64,000 bases of DNA, from contig JBFLFY010000001.1 in assembly GCA_041859875.1 (NCBI GenBank), positions 1-64,000 on the forward strand, given 5' to 3'. Under the pieces are notes generated by a model. That model worked only from the letters and a program-made list of their open reading frames with translations, was not told the origin of the DNA and did not search any database. Every line of letters starts with the position of its first letter. Position 1 is the first letter of the stretch. Of this stretch, positions 51,573 to 58,412 are shown piece by piece. Source of the stretch: Thermocaproicibacter sp041859875. Lineage in GTDB: Bacteria > Bacillota > Clostridia > Oscillospirales > Acutalibacteraceae. The translations under genes and the position numbers were made by a program.

Positions 51573-51824
51573 AAAACAAAAATGCCCTCGTCCCAAAAGG
51601 GACGAAGGCATAGTCTTCGCGGTACCACCCTAAAATTTACTCCTGCTGCCGGTAACGGGGCAAACCGTCGCGGCCTAATTATTTCGTTCAGCCGTGCCGC
51701 TCCGAAAGGAACTTCACCGTTTTCAGCCTGCGGTGTGTTCCCAGCCAATGGCACACCTTCTCTGCTGCAGGTACGAAAAACGGTTACTTCTTTCATCTTT
51801 GCGTTTTGTGGTCATGTAAAATTA
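51573..51824 (-). promoter_or_regulatory. T-box riboswitch (tRNA-Phe) of pheST
   Basis: On the minus strand the leader has the AGAGAAGG Stem I element, a long apical stem GGTGTG...CACACC, and the candidate specifier TTC (51711-51709) in GTGAAGTTCCTTTC. These are followed by the T-box AGGGTGGTACCGCG (complement of 51619-51632) and a terminator GCCTTCGTCCC/GGGACGAGGGC with a T-rich tail (complement of 51573-51609). TTC is a phenylalanine codon, which agrees with the gene. Uncharged tRNA-Phe should prevent the terminator. Confidence 0.93.
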
Positions 51825-51830
51825 CTTCAT

Positions 51831-51859
51831 ACTATAGCATGCTTCCCATTAAATTGCAA
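51831..51859 (-). promoter_or_regulatory. Promoter of pheST
   Basis: Minus strand: TTGCAA (51859-51854), 17-bp spacer, TATAGT (51836-51831), directly before the T-box leader. Confidence 0.75.
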
Positions 51860-51893
51860 GGAATTCTTCCCAAGGGAAAAAGGCAATTTAGAA

Positions 51894-51922
51894 TTGTAAA
51901 ATCTGGGTGCATATGATACAAT
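51894..51922 (+). promoter_or_regulatory. Promoter of the membrane protein gene and the acpS-nnrD fusion
   Basis: TTGTAA (51894-51899), 17-bp spacer, TACAAT (51917-51922), diverging from the pheST promoter; the two -35 boxes lie 34 bp apart. Confidence 0.65.
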
Positions 51923-51972
51923 AATCGTGAAGATAAATATAATTGAATACTGTGGAGGAACATAACAGCATT

Positions 51973-52494
51973 ATGACGGATATATTTGTAGAACAGATTG
52001 TTAAGAAAAAGATGGGGCCAAAGGACGTTTGTATCATTTGCATGACAGTATTGGTCGGCCTTACGCTCATTACGCTGTCTATGGCGGTTCAGTGGCTGTT
52101 TCTTTTTGTACCGATGATTCTTATTGGCGTCTGTGCCGGTGGGTATTATATTATTACTTCCCGCAGCCTGGAGTTTGAGTACAGCGTTACGAACGGCGAT
52201 GTTACCATAGATAAGATTATTAACCGCCGCCGCCGCAAGCGTGTAATCTCGGTGGATGCGCATACGATTGAGGATATGGGAAAATTCAGGCCAGAGATTG
52301 TGAAGCAGAAAGGCAGCTATAAACCTTATTTTGCTTCCGAATACGACAGCGGCGAGGGCAGCTGGTACTTTTGCGCCCACAGCCCAAAAGAAGGAAACGT
52401 ACTTGTCGTTTTTAACCCGGAAGAAAAAGTTCTGCACGCAATGAAACCATTTATTCCGAGGCAGGTGGCATTTGTTGCTTTCGATAGGCACTGA
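51973..52494 (+). CDS. DUF6106-like membrane protein
   Basis: A 173-residue protein with two adjacent membrane helices (about 18-38 and 40-60) and a cytosolic C-terminal part: FEYSVTNGDVTIDKIINRRR, then RVISVDAHTIEDMGKFRP. This resembles the DUF6106 proteins of clostridia, by my recollection. The Arg/Lys run RRRRKR follows the DKIIN segment. GGAGG lies 14 bp before the ATG, which is long; an ATT or GTG a little upstream could also be used. Its last 20 nt overlap the AcpS-NnrD fusion. Confidence 0.72.
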   Translation: MTDIFVEQIVKKKMGPKDVCIICMTVLVGLTLITLSMAVQWLFLFVPMILIGVCAGGYYIITSRSLEFEYSVTNGDVTIDKIINRRRRKRVISVDAHTIEDMGKFRPEIVKQKGSYKPYFASEYDSGEGSWYFCAHSPKEGNVLVVFNPEEKVLHAMKPFIPRQVAFVAFDRH

Positions 52495-53716
52495 TCTCGT
52501 TGAGATTGAAAGAATACGAAAATCCATGGGAAATCCGCGCTTCTGCAGCCGGGTATTTGGCACTGCCGAGTACAGCCGGTTGGCACAGCGCGGATTTTCT
52601 GCTGAAAGCGCCGCTGCAGCTTTCTGTGCGAAAGAGGCTTTTTCGAAAGCCATAGGCACTGGGCTGGGGCCTTTTAGGCTCAAAGAAGTGCAGCTTCTCC
52701 ATAACAAAGCCGGAAAACCGTATCTGGCGCTTTCCGGAAAAGCTCTGCGCCTTGCGCATGGTTCACAGTTCAGCGTGAGCGTAACGCATACTGAAAAATA
52801 TGCTTCCGCGGTGGTGCTTCGGCAGGATACTGCGGAAGAGATTCCGGCGTCGGAAGGCCTGCGCATTTTGTGTTCCATACTGAAACCGCGTGCAGCCGAA
52901 AGCAATAAGGGTGATTACGGCCGCTTGCTGTGTGTCTGCGGCAGCGAGGGTATGGCCGGTGCAGCCGCCATGAGCATCAGTGCTGCCCTGCGCTGCGGCG
53001 CCGGAATTGTGGAAGCCGCGCTTCCGCGTTCCATTTATCCCATTGTTGCTTCCCGTTTGGCAGAGCCGGTCTTTACACTGCTGCATCCGCAGGCGGATGG
53101 ATCCGTTTCGCCGGAAGATACAGCGGCTGTTTCACAGGCCATCCGGCGTGCGAGTGCCATATTAGTTGGGTGCGGCCTTGGCCGCAGTGCTGCCGCACAT
53201 TCGGAAACAGCGCAGATTCTGCGGGAAACTGCAGTACCGGTCGTGCTGGATGCGGACGGCATAAACATCGCCGCCGAGCATATAGATATACTGCATACCT
53301 GCAGTGCGCCGCTGATTCTGACTCCGCACCCCGGCGAGATGGCACGTCTGCTTCATACGGCGGTGAAGGATGTGCAGGAGCACCGGGAAGAAACTGCCCG
53401 CCGTTTTGCAGCGGAGCACCATGTCATCCTAGTGCTGAAGGGTGCGGGAACGCTCGTCGCTTCACCGGATGGAAGGCTTTACCGCAACACAACGGGAAAC
53501 CCCGGTATGGCGAAAGGCGGAAGCGGTGACGTCCTGGCCGGAATGATCGCTTCCTTTGCGGCGCAGGGCATGAACCCGTACTCTGCCGCGGCTGGTGCGG
53601 TCTATCTGCATGGCCTCGCAGGCGACCGCTGTGCGGCTGCGTATTCACAGAGTGCCATGCTTCCTACAGACCTTGTGGGTATGCTTCCGGAGATTTTTCG
53701 GGAAATCGGGCGGTAG
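52475..53716 (+). CDS. Fusion: holo-ACP synthase (AcpS) plus NAD(P)HX dehydratase (NnrD)
   Basis: A single 413-residue frame. Residues 1-120 are AcpS: LSIGTDLVEIERI with D7, KEAFSKAIGTG at 53-63 and SVTHTEKYASA near 102, all catalytic or CoA-binding residues being present; it loads 4'-phosphopantetheine on ACP. Residues about 140-413 are the ribokinase-like ADP/ATP-dependent NAD(P)HX dehydratase: KGDYGRLLCVCGSEGMAGA, VLDADGIN, LTPHPGEMARL and GMAKGGSGDVLAGM. The epimerase half (NnrE) is absent. Start TTG 52475 (AGGTGG 6 bp upstream) or TTG 52472. No frameshift or stop lies between the halves. Confidence 0.92.
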   Translation: MLSIGTDLVEIERIRKSMGNPRFCSRVFGTAEYSRLAQRGFSAESAAAAFCAKEAFSKAIGTGLGPFRLKEVQLLHNKAGKPYLALSGKALRLAHGSQFSVSVTHTEKYASAVVLRQDTAEEIPASEGLRILCSILKPRAAESNKGDYGRLLCVCGSEGMAGAAAMSISAALRCGAGIVEAALPRSIYPIVASRLAEPVFTLLHPQADGSVSPEDTAAVSQAIRRASAILVGCGLGRSAAAHSETAQILRETAVPVVLDADGINIAAEHIDILHTCSAPLILTPHPGEMARLLHTAVKDVQEHREETARRFAAEHHVILVLKGAGTLVASPDGRLYRNTTGNPGMAKGGSGDVLAGMIASFAAQGMNPYSAAAGAVYLHGLAGDRCAAAYSQSAMLPTDLVGMLPEIFREIGR

Positions 53717-53722
53717 CTTTTT

Positions 53723-53743
53723 GCTTCCGCCTTTTGCGGAGGC
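53723..53743 (+). other. Small hairpin over the lipoprotein ribosome site
   Basis: GCTTCCGC and GCGGAGGC form an 8-bp stem (one wobble) with a CTTTT loop; the right arm contains the GGAGG of the next gene. It may limit translation. Confidence 0.45.
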
Positions 53744-53748
53744 GGCTG

Positions 53749-54282
53749 ATGCGCCGGATTATTCTTTTTTTACTGGCTGCCTGTGTTTTGCTCCTGCCCG
53801 GATGCTCTTCCGGTACAAAACCGGTTGCGGCAAAAGATATTGACTTTGTGTTTTCCTGCAAAGCGGATGTTACCACTTCAGCAGGAAACTATCTGTGCAC
53901 TGTCAACCGCGCGGGCCGTTCAGATGCTTCCGTCGAAATCCTTACCGGCGCAGGAAGCGGAATAAAATGGTGCTGGAACGGCAGCAGTTTCTGCCAAACG
54001 TACCGCAGCCTGACGGCGGAAAGCGGGGCCTGTACACTGCCCAAAAGCTCATTTGCATCTATTCTCGTCCGCGTGCTGGACTGTGCGGAAACTCCGGGTG
54101 CACTGCAAGACCTGGGCGGGGGCTCTTTTTCAGGCCGTCTGGAAGACTGCACTTTTACCTTGGCTGCAGACGGGCGGAACGATAAAATACAATCCATTTC
54201 TGTGCCGGACTGGAACCTGAAATTTCAGTTTCATGACTACAGTGAACCTGTGCTGAAGACCGAAATCCCATTCAGCCATTAG
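53749..54282 (+). CDS. Putative lipoprotein
   Basis: A 177-residue secreted lipoprotein: basic start MRRIIL, hydrophobic core, lipobox LLPGC, then the extracellular part (DIDFVFSCKADVTTSAGNY ... LKFQFHDYSEPVLKTEIPF). It looks LolA/germination-lipoprotein-like (one beta sheet), a guess from strand pattern and length. It is paired with mazF in some clostridia by my recollection. The ATG at 53749 has GGAGG 6 bp upstream. A strong terminator follows. Confidence 0.75.
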   Translation: MRRIILFLLAACVLLLPGCSSGTKPVAAKDIDFVFSCKADVTTSAGNYLCTVNRAGRSDASVEILTGAGSGIKWCWNGSSFCQTYRSLTAESGACTLPKSSFASILVRVLDCAETPGALQDLGGGSFSGRLEDCTFTLAADGRNDKIQSISVPDWNLKFQFHDYSEPVLKTEIPFSH

Positions 54283-54323
54283 TATTTTTCAATTTTATTT
54301 TTGCCTTCTATAAAAACAAATTG

Positions 54324-54370
54324 CGCTGCGCATCCGGATGTTGCCGGTTGCGCAGCGTTTTTCTTTTTCA
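54324..54370 (+). terminator. Terminator after the lipoprotein gene
   Basis: An 8-bp stem CGCTGCGC/GCGCAGCG, with an 18-nt loop, followed by TTTTTCTTTTTC. Confidence 0.9.
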
Positions 54371-54513
54371 CTGCCTTTTTATAACACGCAATGATTTTCT
54401 GTCAAACCAGCACGTTCCTTAATATTATAAAGCAGGGTTCTGCATTGAATATTTTTTATTCCAGTTGTCAAGAATACAGGCAGAAACCTCATTTTACCAG
54501 AAGGAATCGGAGC

Positions 54514-54894
54514 GTGAAAAAAATGATCGTTCACAGAGGCGACATTTATTATGCAGATCTCAGCCCTGTTGTAGGTTCCGAACAGGGAGGTATCCGCCCG
54601 GTCCTTATCGTTCAGAACGATGTTGGAAACCGGTTCAGCCCAACCGTGATTGCGGCGGCAATCACCAGTCAGAAAACAAAGGCCAATCTGCCTACGCATA
54701 TTATGCTGAACGCGCAGACCACCGGCCTTACGAAAGATTCCATCGTCCTGCTGGAGCAGGTGCGCACTCTTGACAAACATCGCCTGAAGGAGCGCATGGG
54801 GCGGTTGAATCCGCAGTCCATGGATCAGGTCGATGAGGCACTTTCAGTTAGCTTTGGACTTGGCGAGCGGAGCAAAATGCGGGAGGCTACATAA
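54514..54894 (+). CDS. MazF/PemK-type endoribonuclease toxin
   Basis: A 126-residue toxin of the NdoA/MazF type: IVHRGDIYYADLSPVVGSEQ, with the conserved Arg/Gly loop GGIRPVLIVQND, AAAITSQKTKANLPTH and the catalytic/structural Ser/Thr. The family cleaves mRNA at ACA or U-rich sites. Start is GTG at 54514 (AAGGA 8 bp upstream) or ATG at 54523. No MazE/CopG antitoxin gene lies next to it: upstream is a lipoprotein gene with a terminator, downstream coat protein genes. In Bacillus the pair is ndoAI-ndoA behind alr. Confidence 0.93.
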   Translation: MKKMIVHRGDIYYADLSPVVGSEQGGIRPVLIVQNDVGNRFSPTVIAAAITSQKTKANLPTHIMLNAQTTGLTKDSIVLLEQVRTLDKHRLKERMGRLNPQSMDQVDEALSVSFGLGERSKMREAT

Positions 54895-54972
54895 GCTGCT
54901 GCTTTGCTGTAGTACTTCCCATTCTGCCCACAAGACAAGGCATGAATTAAAAAAATAAAGGAGAGATCTGTG

Positions 54973-55155
54973 ATGCAGATTACCGAAAAAGAACTGTCAG
55001 CCATTGAAGACCAACTGGCGGTGGAAGAAACTCTTATCGCCAAAATGAAGGCGTACTCACAGATGTGTACCGACCAGGACTTGAAGCAAAAATGTGACGC
55101 CATCGCTCAGAAGCATCAGGGCCATTTTGACCGGCTGATGAGCTATATTGGCTGA
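54973..55155 (+). CDS. Small CotF-like or coat-associated protein
   Basis: A 60-residue helical protein (ITEKELSAIEDQLAVEETLI, then KMKAYSQMCTDQDLKQKCDA) that ends HQGHFDRLMSYIG. The two-helix pattern is like the N-terminal half of CotF-type proteins. AGGAG precedes it by 9 bp. It precedes a clearer Coat_F protein by 13 bp, and is probably co-expressed in sporulation. Assigned by neighbourhood and helix pattern. Confidence 0.7.
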   Translation: MQITEKELSAIEDQLAVEETLIAKMKAYSQMCTDQDLKQKCDAIAQKHQGHFDRLMSYIG

Positions 55156-55168
55156 GGTGGAGGAAAAT

Positions 55169-55468
55169 ATGAATTTTTCACAGATGAACGGAAACCAGCC
55201 CGGAAGCACTATCCCGGAAAAAGACCTGATTAATGATGTACTGAACTCCCAGAAATTTGCAACGGAGACTTACAATTCGTATGCCAATGAATGTGCAACG
55301 CCAAATGTGCGAGATGGCTTCCTTTGTATCCTTGGAGAAGAGCACCAGATTCAGTCGGAAGTGTTCGACTTGATGAAACAGCGCGGCTGGTACCCTGCAC
55401 CGGCGGCAGACCAGCAGAAAGTCGAGCAGGCAAAGCAGAAATTTCAGGGCGAAAAAGCAAAATGCTGA
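55169..55468 (+). CDS. CotF family spore coat protein
   Basis: A 99-residue Coat_F protein: EKDLINDVLNSQKFATETYN, then NECATPNVRDGFLCILGEEH and the typical end RGWYPAPAADQQKVEQAKQK. The His/Glu helix pattern matches the ferritin-like fold of the family. These proteins are components of the spore coat, which suggests the organism sporulates. The ATG at 55169 has GGAGG 5 bp upstream. Confidence 0.88.
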   Translation: MNFSQMNGNQPGSTIPEKDLINDVLNSQKFATETYNSYANECATPNVRDGFLCILGEEHQIQSEVFDLMKQRGWYPAPAADQQKVEQAKQKFQGEKAKC

Positions 55469-55472
55469 AAAG

Positions 55473-55501
55473 AGCCGGGCCACGTAAAATGCGGCCCGGC
55501 T
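55473..55501. terminator. Bidirectional terminator between the coat gene and the convergent methyltransferase
   Basis: A perfect 9-bp stem AGCCGGGCC/GGCCCGGCT with an 11-nt loop; followed by TTGCTCTTCTT on the plus side and by CTTTTC on the minus side. Confidence 0.8.
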
Positions 55502-55516
55502 TTGCTCTTCTTCGGC

Positions 55517-56179
55517 CTATTTATTGCAGCTGCCGAGGAGATAGTAATGAACACTGCACTGCTTCTTTCCGTCAAAGAAGCAGTCGTCTGTTTTGCGCAC
55601 CCGAATCAGCGAAAGTTCCGCAAAGAGTTCCAGTATTCCGTCCAGGTCGGTATAAAAGTGCGGGATGTTCTTTTCCGGCCCCTCTTCCGTTTTCAGAATG
55701 GTGTTTTCATCAATTTTGGGGAATCCGGCATCCCGAAACGACCATGATTCTTTTGAACAGAGCGTAAGGTAAAACTCTCCACCGCTTTTCAGGACGCGCC
55801 GTATTTCGGCGAGTATTTTACGGATTCCGAATGTGTCGGTGTGTGAGATTACATGAAAGGCAAACACGCAGTCGAAAGAATTGTCAGGGTAGGGAATATG
55901 CAGCATATCGGCGTTCTTTACGTCAATTTGCAGATTTTCCCGTGCTGCCCAGTTTTTCAGGTACTGCGTCCCTTCTGGCGAAAGGTCGAAAGCCGAAACC
56001 GAAAAGCCGCATTTTGCGAAGAAAACGGAGTGCCGTCCAAGGCCGCACCCGAGGTCAAGAACCGACCGGTATTGTTTTTCTTTCCAGCGTGAGGCGAGGT
56101 AATAGCTTTCTTCACACGGCGCAAGCCATATTGCGCGGTTTGCTGTATTCTTCCAGTCCCATGCTTTTGAAGTACTCAT
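55517..56179 (-). CDS. Class I SAM-dependent methyltransferase (second)
   Basis: A 220-residue methyltransferase: motif I VLDLGCGLGRHSVFFAKCG (about 39-58), acidic strand VSAFDLSPEGTQYLKNWA, then the post-I motif DVKNADMLHIPYPDNSFDCV and the IV region AFHVISHTDT. Typical Methyltransf_11/25. Substrate unknown. It starts at ATG 56179 (AGGGG 8 bp upstream) and is convergent with the coat genes. Its N-terminus carries a Trp-rich region (WDWKNTANRAIWLAPCEESY). Not closely similar to the methyltransferase at 5.9 kb. Confidence 0.85.
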   Translation of the reverse strand: MSTSKAWDWKNTANRAIWLAPCEESYYLASRWKEKQYRSVLDLGCGLGRHSVFFAKCGFSVSAFDLSPEGTQYLKNWAARENLQIDVKNADMLHIPYPDNSFDCVFAFHVISHTDTFGIRKILAEIRRVLKSGGEFYLTLCSKESWSFRDAGFPKIDENTILKTEEGPEKNIPHFYTDLDGILELFAELSLIRVRKTDDCFFDGKKQCSVHYYLLGSCNK

Positions 56180-56266
56180 TGGCACAGCCCCTTTTCCAAA
56201 TTTATTTTTTATGGGAACAGAACGAATTTACCATAAAGAATGCGCTTTTGTCAAAAAACTTTACAG

Positions 56267-56295
56267 TTGAATAAAAAGCCCCAAAATGATACAAT
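56267..56295 (+). promoter_or_regulatory. Promoter of recJ-rel and the genes behind it
   Basis: TTGAAT (56267-56272), 17-bp spacer, TACAAT (56290-56295). Transcription should start near 56302, which excludes the in-frame ATG at 56286 as the recJ start. Confidence 0.7.
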
Positions 56296-56327
56296 TAAAA
56301 ATTATGGGGCAGGTGAAGCAGTTGGGC

Positions 56328-58412
56328 ATGAAAAAATGGCGTATTTTACCGTTTGACCGCACAGCAGCCGGAAAATTTGCAATGGAAGCAGGCATTCCGC
56401 CGCTTCTTGCAGTATTATTGCAGACGCGTGGGATTTCCCATCCGCAGCAGGCGGAAGCAGTACTTTCCGAAAACACGGAGTTTTCCGATCCCTTTCTGAT
56501 GCCGGACATGAAAAAGGCGACGGAGCGTATTGGCCGTGCACTTGACGGCTTTGAAAAAATCGCTGTTTACGGGGATTATGATGCCGATGGGATAACGGCT
56601 TCAGCCATGATGTATTCCTATTTGGAATCCTGCGGAGGAAACGTCATTTATTATATTCCTGACCGGGAGCGCGAAGGCTACGGTCTGAATCGGAATGCAG
56701 TGGATGCGCTTCACGCCCAGGATGTTCAGCTGATTCTTACCGTAGACAACGGAATTTCATCCATCCCGGAAGTGGATTATGCAAACAGCCTCGGCATGGA
56801 TACGGTCATCACCGACCACCACAGGCCGGGAGCCGAACTGCCGAAAGCCGCCGCAGTTGTGGATGCCTGGCGAAAAGACAGCACTTGCCCATACCGTGAT
56901 TATTCCGGCGCAGGAGTCGTGTTCAAACTTTTAACTGCGCTGGAAGGGCCGGAGCTTGGCGTTGAGCCGCTGCTCGACAATTATGCCGACCTTGCGGCCA
57001 TCGGAACCATTGGCGACGTTGTGCCGCTTACAGGTGAGAACCGAATGCTCGTCCAGGCTGGGCTGAAGCATATTTCCCGCACCGACCGTGTCGGCCTGAA
57101 AGCGCTGCTGGAGCAGTCAGGCATGGAAGGCCAGACTCTCACGGCAACAAGGGTCGCTTTTACCATTGTGCCGCGGATTAACGCGACCGGCCGTATGGGC
57201 TCGGCAGACTGTGCCGTCCGTTTATTGACGACGGACGAACCGGATGAAGCCGGAAACCTTGCCGCCGAAGTCTGCGAAGCGAATGGAACCCGCCGGAGTG
57301 TTGAAGGCAAAGTCCTTGCGGAAGCGATGAAAATGCTTTCTGAAGACCCTTCTCTGCAGCTTGACCGCGTGATTGTCGTCGCGGGCGAAGGATGGCACCA
57401 CGGAGTCATTGGCATTGTTGCTGCACAGATAACTGAAAAATTTGGAAAGCCCTGTATTGTTTTCTCCTATTCAGGAGATGATGCACGGGGTTCCGGAAGA
57501 AGCATCGAGGGCTTTTCGCTTTTTGATGCTGTAAGTTCCTGCAAAGACCTGCTGACACGTTTTGGCGGCCACCCCATGGCGGCTGGGATGTCACTTTGCA
57601 CTGAAAATATTGAAAAATTCCGCAAACAAATCAACCAGTATGCGGCGTCACTGCCGCAGCCGATGCCTGTGCCGGTGCTTCAGATTGACTGCGTTTTAAA
57701 GCCGGAAAAACTTTCTGCCGCAATTCCGCAGAGTCTGCAGGCTTTGGAGCCTTATGGAACGGGAAATCCGTTCCCGGTTTTTGGGCTGATGGATATGACG
57801 ATTGACGATATTACTCCTGTAGGCGGGGGAAAGCACCTGCGCATTACTGCGAAGCATGGAAATGCTTCCATTCAGTGCATGAAATTCGGTACGACGCTTG
57901 AAGACTTTCCGTACCGCATCGGTGATCATACCGACCTTGCCGTAACGCTGGAAGAACGCACTTTCAACGGCCGGGAAACGCTTTTCACCGTAATTCGTGA
58001 AATGCGCCTTGCCGGGCAGGATGAAGATGCCCTTTTCAGTGGGCGCTCACTGTACGAGAGATTTCGTCGCGGGGAAGTGCTGAGTGAAGAAGAGAACCGG
58101 CAGCTTCTTCCCAACCGAAAGGACTGTGCGGTGGTTTACCGGGCATTGCGTTCGGCAAAACACTGCGGAGGAACGGAAGAAGATTTTTACTGCCGTCTTC
58201 CGCACGGCACGGGTTTTGCAGAGTTTCTTGTAATTTTAGACATTTTTTCCGAGCGGGGTCTGATTTCCCGCGCAAAGAACGATGAGGGATGCCACATTCA
58301 GATCCTTCCGCCAAAAGGAAAGGTCCGCCTGGAAGATTCCCCTGTTCTTGCACCTTTCCATCATTCTGAAAAAGTCGGTGATGAGCATGGCGTGGCCTCT
58401 GCAGACATTTGA
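56328..58412 (+). CDS. recJ: Single-stranded-DNA-specific exonuclease RecJ
   Basis: A 694-residue 5'-3' ssDNA exonuclease. DHH motifs are GDYDADGIT (82-90), VDNGIS (139-144) and TDHH (162-165); the DHHA1 part has GEGWHHGVIGIVA and DARGSGRSI. An OB-like domain and a C-terminal domain follow. Start ATG at 56328 (AGGTGA 11 bp upstream) or TTG at 56322; the promoter fixes it downstream of 56302. The gene overlaps rel by 32 nt, as in many Firmicutes. Confidence 0.95.
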   Translation: MKKWRILPFDRTAAGKFAMEAGIPPLLAVLLQTRGISHPQQAEAVLSENTEFSDPFLMPDMKKATERIGRALDGFEKIAVYGDYDADGITASAMMYSYLESCGGNVIYYIPDREREGYGLNRNAVDALHAQDVQLILTVDNGISSIPEVDYANSLGMDTVITDHHRPGAELPKAAAVVDAWRKDSTCPYRDYSGAGVVFKLLTALEGPELGVEPLLDNYADLAAIGTIGDVVPLTGENRMLVQAGLKHISRTDRVGLKALLEQSGMEGQTLTATRVAFTIVPRINATGRMGSADCAVRLLTTDEPDEAGNLAAEVCEANGTRRSVEGKVLAEAMKMLSEDPSLQLDRVIVVAGEGWHHGVIGIVAAQITEKFGKPCIVFSYSGDDARGSGRSIEGFSLFDAVSSCKDLLTRFGGHPMAAGMSLCTENIEKFRKQINQYAASLPQPMPVPVLQIDCVLKPEKLSAAIPQSLQALEPYGTGNPFPVFGLMDMTIDDITPVGGGKHLRITAKHGNASIQCMKFGTTLEDFPYRIGDHTDLAVTLEERTFNGRETLFTVIREMRLAGQDEDALFSGRSLYERFRRGEVLSEEENRQLLPNRKDCAVVYRALRSAKHCGGTEEDFYCRLPHGTGFAEFLVILDIFSERGLISRAKNDEGCHIQILPPKGKVRLEDSPVLAPFHHSEKVGDEHGVASADI

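Noticed and set aside
56286..56327. ATG at 56286 as recJ start
   Set aside because: It lies upstream of or within the -10 box of the promoter at 56267-56295, so it cannot be in the mRNA from that promoter.
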